A DNA stretch of 54,729 nucleotides from Desulfosporosinus lacus DSM 15449 (GCF_900129935.1 NZ_FQXJ01000027.1:1-54729); one strand, 5' to 3'; counted from the stretch's first letter, positions 1-9,811 are shown. Program-made: numbers and translations. Notes: generated by a model from the sequence alone, not told the origin.

Positions 1-134
<134 letters not shown>

Positions 135-265
135 AAGTTATCTCACTTCAATGAAGAAGATGATTCGCTCATGATTTCTTTTGAAACTCTTTCGAGTCTC
201 TCTCATTGGCTGTCCTTGTTGTTTAGTTTTCAAAGACCATCATTTTCTTTGGCTGTTTAAGGCCA

Positions 266-301
266 GAATTGCATCTTAGCATTTTCAACTCTCGTTGTCA
301 A
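266..301 (-). promoter_or_regulatory. rRNA operon promoter P2
   Basis: On the minus strand TTGACA (296-301) and TAAGAT (273-278) are separated by exactly 17 bases, about 135 bp upstream of the 16S 5' end. Downstream lies the TTGAAAACTAAACAACAAGG stretch typical of Firmicute rRNA leaders. This is the stronger of two tandem promoter candidates. Confidence 0.75.
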
Positions 302-380
302 TAGCTAATTTATTTATCTGATTGGTAAAGTTAGGAGTACTAAATCCCACTTATTCAACCGTTGTCGCGTCTTTGTGGCG

Positions 381-416
381 CTCAGTTATAATGGCATTAT
401 AGCAATATGATGTCAA
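381..416 (-). promoter_or_regulatory. rRNA operon promoter P1
   Basis: A perfect TTGACA (411-416, minus strand) is followed after 17 bases by CATTAT (388-393), a 4/6 match to the -10 consensus. Its position about 110 bp upstream of P2 fits the tandem promoter arrangement common in Firmicute rrn operons. Confidence 0.55.
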
Positions 417-531
417 CTAGTATTTCACCTTTTTAAAATTTTATGCTTGCCTCATGCTTTTTTTAAAAAAATTAATTTAAGTAAATGTATCCTAGCCACA
501 TCATTACAATATGTATTTTTAAACCGGAGTG

Positions 532-843
532 TTACAAATATCTTCGAAAGATTATAATAATCCATCGACTCCGTACTATATCATGCACTAGACAACTACT
601 CACAGGTATCGATTTTTCCCAACGTCGATGCCACATGGCTCCTAAGTATTGCCCAGTGAAATATGCTCCTACTAACATAAGATACGTCGATAATTCCCAT
701 CCAAGTCCCATCTGTATACGAAGAAACATAATAACTGGAACCGGTAAATGGACGGATAAAAACCACTGAACAGAAAATTTTTTGACATTTTCTCTCCAAT
801 AGCCAAATGGGATATTTAATAATATCACCGTCATTAGAATCAT
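532..843 (-). CDS. Small hydrophobic membrane protein, unknown function
   Basis: A 103-residue protein with two or three probable membrane segments: an N-terminal one (residues 1-12), a central one around the HLPVPVIMFL stretch, and a third around the LMLVGAYFTGQYLGA stretch. I place the start at the ATG at 843 because a GGAGG-rich stretch lies about 11 bases upstream; a GTG at 894 would be the longer alternative. The tryptophan- and aromatic-rich composition and the YWRENVKKF motif resemble conserved hypothetical membrane proteins of Desulfosporosinus-like genomes, from memory only. It lies divergently from the amidase gene and upstream of the rRNA operon. No function can be assigned. Confidence 0.6.
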   Translation of the reverse strand: MILMTVILLNIPFGYWRENVKKFSVQWFLSVHLPVPVIMFLRIQMGLGWELSTYLMLVGAYFTGQYLGAMWHRRWEKSIPVSSCLVHDIVRSRWIIIIFRRYL

Positions 844-979
844 ACTCAAGCCATCCTCTGCCTCCCTCCATAATAGAAGATCACCTATACGCACAAATCT
901 TTTCTGAAATTATGTTTACGAAACACATTCTTACAATATACATTATGGGATGACTCTTATGAGAGGAGTGTGCTACAGA

Positions 980-2167
980 ATGTCCATTCGTCCAATTATA
1001 CTAATTATTTGTAGGCCCTGGATTTTGGCTGGCATCATAAGCTTGATCATTCTATTTATTGGGGCTGGCTCATTAAAATTAACATCGGCATTTTCTTCAA
1101 GTCTCAAAGATAAGGTAATTGTCATTGATCCAGGACATGGAGGGGCTGACCCTGGGGCACAAAATTCGGGGCTCAAGGAAAAAGACATAAATTTAGATAT
1201 TTCTTTACGCCTGGGAAAGGTCCTAGAGTCCAAAGGATGTAAGGTTATTCTAACCCGCGAAGTAGATATGGATTTTTTCTTGCCAGGGTTTGTCAAAGGG
1301 CGCATGGCGAAACGAGCAGAGTTAAACACTAGAATTAAAATCGCCACAGAAAACAACGCTGATCTCTTTATTAGCGTTCACGCCAACAGCTTTCCCCAAC
1401 GTAATTCTTACGGGATGGAAACCTATTACCACCTAAAATCATCAGCTGGAAAAGCACTAGCAGAAATCATCCATGAAAAACTTACACAGGTTCAACCTGA
1501 TAATAAGCGAATAGCCAAAGCAGGCGATTATTACATAATTAATCAAGCCGAAATGCCCTCTGTGATTGTAGAAGTAGGTTTCATTTCAAACCCTCGGGAA
1601 AGAAAACTACTGCTATCAGAGGATTACCGCAACTTAGTGGCAGATGCCATAGGTACCGGAGTTGAACATTACTTCCAAGCGTTTCCGCAAGGGGTACAGG
1701 ATAATTCACCAACTGCAGGACAAGAGGGACCTCCCACTATAAGTGAAAATACCTATAAGCTCTACTTTTCAAATGAAAACCTGGATAGTCTTGTTCCTGA
1801 GGATCGTCAAATAAACCAATCGGTCTGGACAAAACTTAACCTTTCACAAAAAGCGAGCCTTGTCATGAGCGAACTCATTCAAGGCCCTCTGTCAAGTAAA
1901 CTAACGCCTACCATAGCTCCAACCACTAAATTACTTTCCGTGACTACTCAAAATGGCCTAGCCACTATCGACTTTAGCAAGGATATCCGGGATGATTTTC
2001 CTGGTGGGGCTTCAGGTGAAGACATGGCTATTAAATCAATCATTTGGTCAATGACGCAAATTCCTGGGATTACCAGTGTCCGTATTCTCGTTAATGGTGA
2101 ATTTGGAGACTCCATTGGAGGACACATCCTCTTAGATCGGACATTTAACTCTCAACTTGATGTTTAA
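980..2167 (+). CDS. N-acetylmuramoyl-L-alanine amidase with C-terminal GerMN domain
   Basis: Predicted zinc amidase that cleaves the lactyl-Ala bond of peptidoglycan. An N-terminal membrane anchor or signal (about residues 6-28) is followed by an Amidase_3 domain (about 46-232) with the IDPGHGG motif (zinc His53), Glu67 in the KEKDINL segment, SVHAN (His134) and the catalytic VEVGF glutamate (about 198). The last ~135 residues form a GerMN domain, a module found in sporulation and germination proteins such as GerM. The start is the ATG at 980, eleven bases after GAGAGGAG; an ATG at 950 has no good ribosome site. The fusion suggests action on cortex or septal wall during sporulation, which is inference. 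Its stop overlaps the stop of the convergent prfC by 4 bases. Confidence 0.88.
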   Translation: MSIRPIILIICRPWILAGIISLIILFIGAGSLKLTSAFSSSLKDKVIVIDPGHGGADPGAQNSGLKEKDINLDISLRLGKVLESKGCKVILTREVDMDFFLPGFVKGRMAKRAELNTRIKIATENNADLFISVHANSFPQRNSYGMETYYHLKSSAGKALAEIIHEKLTQVQPDNKRIAKAGDYYIINQAEMPSVIVEVGFISNPRERKLLLSEDYRNLVADAIGTGVEHYFQAFPQGVQDNSPTAGQEGPPTISENTYKLYFSNENLDSLVPEDRQINQSVWTKLNLSQKASLVMSELIQGPLSSKLTPTIAPTTKLLSVTTQNGLATIDFSKDIRDDFPGGASGEDMAIKSIIWSMTQIPGITSVRILVNGEFGDSIGGHILLDRTFNSQLDV

Positions 2168-3750
2168 AGCGGTTGCATGTGAAATTTAATTTCATAACGA
2201 TCGCTTAACCAATTCGCTTTCCATTCATCTAGTAACAGCACCGCATAATTTTCATCTTTATCAATCACAACCGTACTCATACTCGACTCAGTGAGAAGCT
2301 TAATGGTTTTTTCATCCTTTTCAACCCACCGTACGATTTCAAAGGGCAGGTGTTGAATACTGACATGTACTCCATATTCCTCACGCAATCTGTACTCCAA
2401 CACCTCAAACTGCAATTGACCGACAACACCAATGATTGGAGCCTCTACCCCTACATGGAGATCACGGAAAACGTGGATAGCTCCCTCTTCTTGAAGTTCC
2501 TGAATTCCTTTAATGAATTGTTTGCGCTTTAAGGCATTCGCAATATTGATGCGGGCAAAGTTTTCAGGACTAAAAAATGGCATGGCTTCAAATTGTAATC
2601 CATCCTTTTCGGTAAGCACATCCCCAATTCTCAAAAGTCCGCTGTCATGCACTCCAATAATATCGCCAGCAAACGCTTCATCGAGAATCGTTCGTTCCTG
2701 GGCGAACAATTGTTGAGGCTGTGCCAGTCGGAGACGACGATGAGAACGCGTGTGAATAACATTCATTCCCCGTTCATAGCGGCCTGTACAAATACGGATG
2801 AAGGCAATTCGGTCTCTATGCTGGGCATTCATATTTGCTTGAATTTTAAAGATATATCCTGAAAAGCTTGGAGTTTCAGGATCCAGATCTCCAATATTTG
2901 TGCTTCTTGCTTGAGGTGCAGGGGCTAGTTCTAGGAAATATTGCAGGAAGTTTGGCACACCAAAGTTATTGAGTGCGCTTCCAAAAAATACTGGCGTCAC
3001 TTCCCCACGATCCACGCGTTCCTGTGAGAAGGTATTTCCGGCCAAGTCTAGAAGATCAATTTCTTCCTTCAGCTGGTTAACCAGGATGTCCCCGATGCCT
3101 TCCTGTACCAATGGATCACTGAGCGCACCTGAAACAGGCGGTTTTCCACTGGATCTTGCGCTTCCTTCCATAAAGCGTTCGACCTGCCCAGTCTGACGGT
3201 CATAGATCCCCTTAAAATCTTGACCCATACCAATTGGCCAATTCATGGCATAGGATTCAACCCCCAGTACCTTTTCCACTTCATCCATCAGATCTAAAGG
3301 ATCCTTAGCATTGCGATCAAACTTATTGATAAAGGTAAAAATTGGTATACCTCGTTTTCGACAGACCTGAAAGAGTTTCTTGGTTTGAGTTTCAACCCCT
3401 TTGGCAGCGTCAATCAGCATTACGGCGCTATCGGCTGCTGTCAGCGTTCGATAGGTATCTTCACTGAAATCTTGGTGCCCGGGAGTGTCGAGAATGTTAA
3501 TGACGTATCCTTGATATTTAAATTGAAGGGCACTGGACGTAATGGAAATCCCCCGCTGCCGCTCAAGATCCATCCAGTCCGACGTAGCATATCGTTCTGC
3601 TTTTCTGGCTTTGACCGAGCCTGCTTCGCGAATCGCCCCTCCAAAAAGGAGCAACTTTTCAGTTAAGGTTGTTTTCCCTGCATCTGGATGAGAAATAATC
3701 GCAAAGGTTTTACGGGAAGAAATTTCTGATTTTAAATCCGTTTGGTTCAA
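2164..3750 (-). CDS. prfC: Peptide chain release factor 3
   Basis: Translational GTPase of 528 residues, the usual length for RF3, which recycles RF1/RF2 from the ribosome after termination. The G1 loop SHPDAGKTTL lies near residue 20, G3 is DTPGHQDF, and G4 is NKFDR. The C-terminal part carries the RF3-type domain III (LQFEVLEYRLREEYGV). The start is a TTG with AAGGAG nine bases upstream. It is transcribed alone, convergent with the amidase gene. Many Firmicutes lack prfC, but it is common in clostridial lineages. Confidence 0.96.
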   Translation of the reverse strand: MNQTDLKSEISSRKTFAIISHPDAGKTTLTEKLLLFGGAIREAGSVKARKAERYATSDWMDLERQRGISITSSALQFKYQGYVINILDTPGHQDFSEDTYRTLTAADSAVMLIDAAKGVETQTKKLFQVCRKRGIPIFTFINKFDRNAKDPLDLMDEVEKVLGVESYAMNWPIGMGQDFKGIYDRQTGQVERFMEGSARSSGKPPVSGALSDPLVQEGIGDILVNQLKEEIDLLDLAGNTFSQERVDRGEVTPVFFGSALNNFGVPNFLQYFLELAPAPQARSTNIGDLDPETPSFSGYIFKIQANMNAQHRDRIAFIRICTGRYERGMNVIHTRSHRRLRLAQPQQLFAQERTILDEAFAGDIIGVHDSGLLRIGDVLTEKDGLQFEAMPFFSPENFARINIANALKRKQFIKGIQELQEEGAIHVFRDLHVGVEAPIIGVVGQLQFEVLEYRLREEYGVHVSIQHLPFEIVRWVEKDEKTIKLLTESSMSTVVIDKDENYAVLLLDEWKANWLSDRYEIKFHMQPL

Positions 3751-3901
3751 TGTTTTTAACTCCTTAACTTAACTTTTGTTATACATTCTATTCGAATTTT
3801 TAAATTAGTTTTTAATAGTATAAGTGTTAATTATACACGATATTATGTACATCCTCAATTACTTCCTAATCGTTGTGTTGCTGATCTGTGAAATTATCAT
3901 C

Positions 3902-4000
3902 AAACTTGGCTGACGCCAAGCCGCAGGCACCGGCCATGGATGGCCAAGTGTCCCTGTGTCCATGAATGGCGAGAAGGGACCGAAGGCGGCAGCCTAGTGG
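3902..4000. repeat. Palindrome-rich dispersed repeat, family 2, copy A
   Basis: Intergenic block made of short inverted repeats: CTTGGC-TGAC-GCCAAG (3905-3920), GGCCAT-GG-ATGGCC, and GTCCCT paired with AGGGAC further on. It shares the word GGCCAAGTGTCCCTGT followed by CCATGA, and also CATGAATGGC and GGCGAGAAG, with the block at 36139-36305. The first hairpin resembles the one at 9665-9686. No open reading frame accounts for it. Confidence 0.6.
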
Positions 4001-4049
4001 TACTTTTGCTTAGAAAGAATATAATGCAAGTTTATACTTTTTGATAGTA

Positions 4050-4102
4050 CAAAAAAAGCCCACCCATAGTTTTAGAAGCGAATTCTAACACTTAGGTGGG
4101 CT
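4050..4102 (-). terminator. Terminator of the formate dehydrogenase operon
   Basis: On the minus strand AGCCCACC pairs with GGTGGGCT across a loop that contains a smaller TTAGAA/TTCTAA stem. The stem is followed by a run of seven T. It sits about 80 bp downstream of the fdhE stop codon. Confidence 0.8.
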
Positions 4103-4183
4103 CTTAGTAATATTCAGAGCAATTGGTAAAAACCATTTTAAGAAAGTCAGGTAAATAGATAGATAGATAGTGGAGTTCCTAGC

Positions 4184-4891
4184 TTAGTGAACGCTTTCTA
4201 ATAACCGGGCATGCTCAGAAAGCCATTTTTCTGCTGCATAATCTAAAGATAGAGTTCTAATAGTTTCCCAATCGATATCTCTTGTACTTAACACACGTAA
4301 GTCATATTCCTTAGAATACTGCCAGCATTCTTGACAGACGATCATCTCAACCCCCGGAAACTCCTCTGATTGCAGGTAGGTTAACATTGAGGCTTCCTCA
4401 CTTCCGCAACGAATGCAACCAACGCGCTTAGCTGACCATTCATGCCCGCATATGGAACAGTGTACGTATCGATTCCCATTTGGCGGAGATAGAACCGATA
4501 TACTTGCCAACTCACCACAGATGGGGCACGTCATACTCTGAGTGGGTGCCTTAGAACTATTTGCGACTTCGACTATTGTGTTTCGATACAGTTGCGCAAC
4601 GCCACAAAGGGCAATCTGTAATCGGCTCAACAGTTCATTGTTCTTCACAGGTTTAAGTGCCATGAATTTGTTCCACGCATCCTGTAACATTGATTCGGAT
4701 ATTAATATATTGCTGACTCTATTCAACCTTTGACAAAGTTCCAGAACCGCCTTTTCTGGCAACTCCTTAATAGGATAGTAGGGAGGTACCTTGGCTGGAC
4801 TCAGCCTATTGATCCAAAAAGAACCTCGCTCATCCTGCCAACGTTTAACTTCCTCCTTAAGGAGGCAATAGGTTTGAAAGGCGTTGTCCAT
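4184..4891 (-). CDS. fdhE: Formate dehydrogenase accessory protein FdhE
   Basis: FdhE-type protein (about 235 residues) needed for assembly of membrane formate dehydrogenases. The C-terminal half carries the metal-binding cysteine pairs expected for FdhE: CPICG, CSICG, CIRCGS and CQEC. The N-terminal half is helical and variable. Two adjacent ATG codons follow the GGAG site; I take the second (4891), which leaves eight bases of spacing. The gene is the last of the fdhA-fdhB-fdhI-fdhE cluster, 62 bases or so after the cytochrome subunit, and is followed by a terminator, so it is probably co-transcribed. The protein is expected to act in the cytoplasm before Tat export of the catalytic subunit. 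Confidence 0.85.
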   Translation of the reverse strand: MDNAFQTYCLLKEEVKRWQDERGSFWINRLSPAKVPPYYPIKELPEKAVLELCQRLNRVSNILISESMLQDAWNKFMALKPVKNNELLSRLQIALCGVAQLYRNTIVEVANSSKAPTQSMTCPICGELASISVLSPPNGNRYVHCSICGHEWSAKRVGCIRCGSEEASMLTYLQSEEFPGVEMIVCQECWQYSKEYDLRVLSTRDIDWETIRTLSLDYAAEKWLSEHARLLESVH

Positions 4892-4953
4892 CATAATTAC
4901 TCCAATCATTTCAATTTATGCTTCTAGTTGTATATGAGGCGATCTCTCTCTCC

Positions 4954-5670
4954 TCATACATTCTTCTGCTCATTCATTGACTGTTCTTTCTTTAATCGTT
5001 CATACCATTCACGGTGATGAGCGCGTGCAAACTTAGTCGATACATAACCGTTGATCATGCCGGACATAGCCGCTCTCGAGTCTGGGTGTAAAAGTCCTAA
5101 ATAGATATGCCCGATGGCAGCAGCCGTCATAATAAACATAGAGAGGTCGTGAACTGGATAAGCCCAACGTACCAGAGCAGGGGGGAACGAGGAGGCAAAC
5201 CACATCACTACGCCGCTAAGAGTAATGAAAACAGTGCCGAAAATTGTGATCAACGAGTTAATTTTCTCTCCTCCGTTATATTTCTCTTGTTCTGGATAGT
5301 TGCCATGTCCACCGAAGAATTCTTTAGGAAAGGCACAGACGTGTTGCCAATCTGATTTTTTAAAACTAAAGACAAATTTTAACCATCTCCAATGATATCT
5401 CGGATTTCCAACAAAGAACATTAACCCTACTACGACAACAAAAAAGACTGCAGCAATACGGTGAATCAACTGAGCAACCTGTATCCCTCCAAAAATGGCC
5501 ATTGCCGGTTGAAATGAGGTGCTGAGAACTCCTAGCCCAGTAAAGAGCAAAACAAAGAAGGAAATGGCATGAACCCAATGACTAAGGCGTTCTCCCGCAC
5601 TAAAACGCAAAACTTTGTCTTCAACAATTCTCTTGGGCATTTGATTTCTTGTTTCCATTTTAAGTGCCAT
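4954..5670 (-). CDS. fdhI: Formate dehydrogenase, cytochrome b556 (gamma) subunit
   Basis: A 238-residue integral membrane protein of the FdnI/FdoI family, with four hydrophobic segments and the conserved histidines that ligate two b hemes (in SHWVHAISF, LIHRIAAVFF, the HDLSMF region and HIYLGLLH). It anchors the extracytoplasmic FdhAB pair and passes electrons from formate to menaquinone. Its ATG overlaps the fdhB stop codon by one base (TAATG), indicating translational coupling, and GGAGG lies just upstream. The N-terminus is slightly extended before the first helix. Identification rests on family features plus context and is strong. Confidence 0.92.
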   Translation of the reverse strand: MALKMETRNQMPKRIVEDKVLRFSAGERLSHWVHAISFFVLLFTGLGVLSTSFQPAMAIFGGIQVAQLIHRIAAVFFVVVVGLMFFVGNPRYHWRWLKFVFSFKKSDWQHVCAFPKEFFGGHGNYPEQEKYNGGEKINSLITIFGTVFITLSGVVMWFASSFPPALVRWAYPVHDLSMFIMTAAAIGHIYLGLLHPDSRAAMSGMINGYVSTKFARAHHREWYERLKKEQSMNEQKNV

Positions 5671-6467
5671 TAGTCTTTCCCTCCTTCTTTATGATCAGAA
5701 TTACTGTAATTACCCCTAAACAGATTTGCAAAGACCCCAAGGACAACAGCTGCTGCGGCACCACCCACGGCCACAGTGCCAACTGGCCTGATCACATCTT
5801 TCCAGAGAGTCAGAGAGAGCGGAACCGTTGGATTAACTGGGAGATCGTATACTTCTGGGCTATCCAATAACAAATAGAGATACGTCGTTCCACCCATTTC
5901 CTTTTCTCCATAGAGCTGGGCCTTGGGATGAGTCTTTTGAACCTCAGCAAGACGCTTCTTCGCTTGTGTCAGCACAACGTCACGTTCACCAAAACTTAAC
6001 GCACCCGGTTGACATGTATTAACACAAGCTGGCAGTAAATTATTCTCTACCCGATCAATACATCCAGTACATTTGTATGATTTCTTCTTGACTTGATCAA
6101 CCTTAGGAACCCCAAACGGACAGTTTTCAACACAATACCCACAACCAATGCACTTCTCTTGATCGATCACAACGTACCCAGACTCAGTCTTCGTGATCGC
6201 ATTCGAAGAACAAGCCTTCATACATGAAGGATCGGCACAGTGAAAACATTGCGCCTTGCGCATTAACCAATTCATTTTTTGATCTTCATATTTCTCGACG
6301 AAGGTCATATACGTCCAAGTCTTAGTGGTAAAAGCATTCTGAGTCTGATAGCTCGTCAGCAATTGAGTTTTCTCCGCTGGCAGTTCATTCCAGGCCTTAC
6401 AGGCCACAGAGCAGGCTTTACATCCCGTACACAATGAAGTGTCAATTAAAACCGTTTTCCTCGCCAT
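5670..6467 (-). CDS. fdhB: Formate dehydrogenase, iron-sulfur (beta) subunit
   Basis: A 265-residue electron-transfer subunit with four ferredoxin-type cysteine clusters in order: CTGCKACSVAC, CFHCADPSCMKAC, CIGCGYCVENC and CTGCIDRVENN...CVNTC. Near the C-terminus a glycine- and alanine-rich hydrophobic segment (VAVGGAAAAVVLGVFANLF) forms the transmembrane helix seen in FdnH-like subunits. The start is the ATG at 6467 (MARKTV) because GGAGGG precedes it. This start overlaps the fdhA stop by one base, so an upstream in-frame codon at 6497 is less likely. It links the selenium/molybdopterin FdhA to the cytochrome b subunit. Confidence 0.94.
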   Translation of the reverse strand: MARKTVLIDTSLCTGCKACSVACKAWNELPAEKTQLLTSYQTQNAFTTKTWTYMTFVEKYEDQKMNWLMRKAQCFHCADPSCMKACSSNAITKTESGYVVIDQEKCIGCGYCVENCPFGVPKVDQVKKKSYKCTGCIDRVENNLLPACVNTCQPGALSFGERDVVLTQAKKRLAEVQKTHPKAQLYGEKEMGGTTYLYLLLDSPEVYDLPVNPTVPLSLTLWKDVIRPVGTVAVGGAAAAVVLGVFANLFRGNYSNSDHKEGGKD

Positions 6468-9400
6468 CAATTTGCCCTCCTTATATCGACTAGGCAAACT
6501 TTATACTCTGGAGTACCGGCTCCAGGATCCAATGCAGCAATGGTTATTTCATTAGTACTCGGTCCGGGGCTTAAGCTTGCAAAGCCCCAGCTCCAGGGCA
6601 TACCGATGGTTTCAGTGTCTTTTCCGTTGACTTTGTAGGACTGCAGTCGATCCGTAACTAAAGCCCTGACGGTGATTTTGCCGCGTGCAGAAGAAACCTC
6701 GACCATATCCCCTTCAACAACCTTAATCTTTGCCGCTAGGTTTTTACTGATCTCTGCAAAGGGCTCCGGCATAATTTCATTCAGCCACGGAATATTACGC
6801 GTAATTCCCCCGGCACAGAAATGCTCGACCACGCCATAAGTGGTTAGAACATGTGGAAACTTATCTGACTTGCCGATCTGAGTCGATACAACCAAGGCAC
6901 ATGGACTGATTGAAACCTCGGGATGTAAGATATTTGTCGTTGGACTTTCCGTCGGTTCGTAGAATTCCGGAAGCGGTCCATCAACACATATCCCTGCCGG
7001 ACGAATTCCGATGGCTGGAAGTCCATCAGCGGGGGCTTCCGCAGGCAATCCACTCATGTAAGTAGCGGCAAATAACCGACCCACTCCCTCAGGGTTCATA
7101 CGGAAACTTAGCTTTCCTTCAGGCGTATCCGGTCCCTTGGTCTTATCGACAAGGTCCCCGCCATCATTTCCTGCCCAAACCTTAGCTGCCTCATCCCACC
7201 AAATAAGTTTGCGTTTAGCGTCAACCGGCTGACCCGCTTCATCACAGGAAGCACGGTTATAAAGAATACGAACATTTCCTGGCCAAGCAAAGCTCCAGTC
7301 TTTAAACAATCCCAGTCCTGAGGGGTCGGCATTGTTGCGACGTGCCGCCAAGTTCCCGTTCCCTGTAACACCTGCATATATCCAACATCCTGTAGATGCT
7401 GTACCAATCGGTGCTTTAAGATAATCCCCTATAGTCGGAAGGAGCTTACCAGTTGTCTCGTCATACCCACTTAGCTCCTGAAGTACTTTCAAAGCGCTTG
7501 TATGCTCACCATAGTCCCAACGGGCCTTTAGGATCGGGGCATCCTTGACATCTGTGCTCCCCGCATATAATTTGCGAATTTTCTTAAAGAGGTGATCCAG
7601 CATATCGAGGTCCGGTAACGATTCCCCCAGTGGCTCAAGCGCAGCGTCTTTCCACTGAATCCAGCGCGAGGAATTTGACATACTGCCGGCCTTTTCATAG
7701 ACGAAGGCTGCAGGAAACATGATGACTTCTGTCTTAATATCTGCGGGATTCACCCCCGGTTCACGCCAAAACTGGGCAGTTTCAATCTCGAAAAGGTCTG
7801 ATACGACTAACATATCAAGTTTGGTTAAAGCTGATCGTACCAGTTGCCGATCCGGAATAGAAACCAGAGAGTTAGATCCGACGTTAAAGAGGAGCTTAAA
7901 CTGCTCTTTATTCATCATTTCAAAGAGTTTAACCATCGTCGCATTCACAGCGGGATTGGTCTTCGGTAAGAGGCTGAATCCGTAGTCATTATCTTTAGTG
8001 GCGTTTTCACCAAACCAAGCCTTAAGTTGAGCAACAATATGTTTTTCAAAAAATGACCCATTGCGTACCAGATAATCACGTAAAGTCTTATCCGTATTGA
8101 TTGGGTGCGGTAAATAGCCCGGCAAGTTACTGACAAGGTTGGCCATATCTGTTGAACCTTGGACATTTGGTTCTCCACGCAGAGCATTGATGCCGCCTCC
8201 GGCTTTTCCGATGTTACCCAACAATAATTGAATGATTGCATAGGCACGAATTCCTTGAACTCCTGTGGTATGTTGAGTCATTCCCAGTGCATAAAGGATA
8301 CTTGCCGGTTTCCCCTTACAGAAGACGTCCGCGATTTCCTTAATTTTTGCCGCAGGGATGCCTGAGATTTTTTCAGCTGTGTCAAACGTATATCTTGAAT
8401 AGTGAGCTTTGAGCTTTGAAAACACGCTATCAGGGTCCTCAATACTTTCAGCTTTCAGAGGCTTCTTATCTGGCCCAAGTTGGTAACCCCAGCTTGCAGT
8501 GCCATATTTCCTCGTTTTGGCATCATAACCTGAAAAGAGGCCATCTTCTAATTTGTAATCTGTACTGACCTTGAGAAGAGCGTTAGTATAATTTAAAACA
8601 TATTTCTGATCGTACAATTTTTGTTCAATAATATAATTAATAATAGCGCCTAGATAAGCTATATCCGTTCCCGGACGGATTTGGGCGAAGATGTCTGCCT
8701 TAGAGGCTGTACGCGTAAATCGTGGATCGACAACAATTATTTTTGCGCCGTTCTCTTTTGCCCGATTAATCCACTTCATAGCAATCGGATGGTTTTCTGC
8801 ACAGTTACTTCCGGCAATTAAAAAAACTTCAGCATTTTTTAAATCAGACCAGGAATTTGTCATCGCACCGCGACCAAATGAAGGTGACAAACTTGCCACC
8901 GTGGGAGCGTGTCATATCCGGGCCTGGTGTTCATTGTAAGGAGTTCCGATCAGTTGGCAAAATTTCTTAATAAGATACGACTCTTCATTGTCCACTTCAG
9001 CAGAACCAAGGAAAGCGATTCCTTCTACACGGTTCACAGTAAGGCTTTCTGTCAGTCCGGTTTTCGCATTGACAATCTGATCGGCGACTTTCCAACTGGC
9101 ATCCCTGACTTCTTTTGTCTTCTTCGCTACGATGTCCAGGGCCTCTTCCCAAGAAATATCTTCCCACTTATCAGCCCCAGGAGCGCGACGCCTTGGTTTT
9201 GTCACCCGGTCCGGTGAATTAGCGACACTCAGTAAACTTGCTGCCTTTGGGCAAAGAGTCCCCTCATTGGTCGGATGATCCGGATCACCCTCTAAGTGAA
9301 TCAGCTTGCCCTCTTTCACATACAGTAGCATTCCACACCCACCGGAACAGAAGTGGCAGATGCTCGGAATCTTTTTGGTTCCTTCCAGTTTCAACGCATA

Positions 9401-9502
9401 CCCTTTTGCCTCCGCAACGGCAGGATCAAATCCCAAGCCCGCAGCTAAAGCGGCGATGGAAAGTCCTGAAAGTTTAAAGAAACCACGACGAGAAACATCC
9501 AT
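6467..9502 (-). CDS. fdhA: Formate dehydrogenase, catalytic subunit, selenocysteine-containing
   Basis: Molybdopterin formate dehydrogenase of FDH-N type, about 1011 residues when the in-frame UGA at 8912-8914 is read as selenocysteine. The protein either side of UGA reads HQARI-Sec-HAPTVASL, which matches the active-site context of FdnG. The N-terminus has a Tat signal (SRRGFFKLSG, then a hydrophobic stretch), so the enzyme is exported. A [4Fe-4S] motif follows (CHFCSGGCGM ... CPKA). The start is the ATG at 9502 after AAGGGAGG. The codon after UGA begins a SECIS-like hairpin. First gene of fdhABI-E; the upstream gene is a Cache-HAMP-HTH regulator. Two separate open frames should not be taken as a frameshift. 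Confidence 0.95.
8883..8914 (-). promoter_or_regulatory. UGA selenocysteine codon with bacterial SECIS hairpin
   Basis: On the minus strand the UGA (8912-8914) is followed after 11 bases by GGTGGC-AAGTTT-GTCACC (8883-8900), a six-pair stem with a six-base loop containing GU. The spacing, stem and apical GU match the Escherichia coli fdhF/fdnG SECIS element that binds SelB. selA, selB and selC are not in this window. Confidence 0.85.
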
Positions 9503-9568
9503 CTCTTTTCCTCCCTTAAAATGTTCATATTGTCTGCCTATGACCAAAATTAAATAATTAAGATTATG

Positions 9569-9598
9569 AAGAATGTTCTGATATTTCGATACATTCTT
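9569..9598. promoter_or_regulatory. Perfect inverted repeat upstream of fdhA, candidate operator
   Basis: AAGAATGT, 14 bases, then ACATTCTT: eight perfect pairs, 67 bp upstream of the fdhA start. No T-run follows, so a terminator is unlikely. A weaker relative, TATTCT-N8-AGAATA, lies at 9648-9667. The spacing suits a dimeric winged-helix regulator; the Cache-HAMP-HTH protein encoded just upstream is the obvious candidate. Binding is inference. Confidence 0.5.
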
Positions 9599-9664
9599 AG
9601 CTTAACTTTCTTTGTGTCTATAGTCACCATTAAGTAAATAAAGAAAATATTCTGTACATAAAGA

Positions 9665-9686
9665 ATACTTGGCTGGCGCCAAGTAT
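9665..9686. repeat. Perfect nine-pair hairpin, possibly family 2
   Basis: ATACTTGGC-TGGC-GCCAAGTAT, 22 bases, in the gap between the regulator and fdhA. Its core, CTTGGCTG(A/G)CGCCAAG, also occurs at 3905-3920. Confidence 0.5.
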
Positions 9687-9772
9687 CCGAAAATGTGACC
9701 GCAAGCGTTCGCCTTAGTTGCTCCAATGCTTCAGCAAATAAATAACATACTTATAACCATTACCCCAGCACT

Positions 9773-9801
9773 AAAAATTCCCCCTAATTGTTTAGGGGGA
9801 A
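9773..9801 (-). terminator. Terminator of the Cache-HAMP-HTH gene
   Basis: Minus strand: TTCCCCCTAA pairs with TTAGGGGGAA around a short loop and is followed by TTTTT. It lies 10 bases beyond the stop codon at 9812 and separates the regulator from the fdh operon. Confidence 0.85.
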
Positions 9802-9811
9802 AGAGTTGAGA

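Noticed and set aside
485-769. 94-aa plus-strand frame
   Set aside because: Antisense to the membrane protein gene at 532-843, without a ribosome site.
4152-4170. Short ATAG/GATA microsatellite
   Set aside because: Only about four units in intergenic DNA; no evidence of function.
8899-8912. Apparent frameshift or stop splitting the formate dehydrogenase gene
   Set aside because: The UGA is in the selenocysteine position with a SECIS hairpin right after it.
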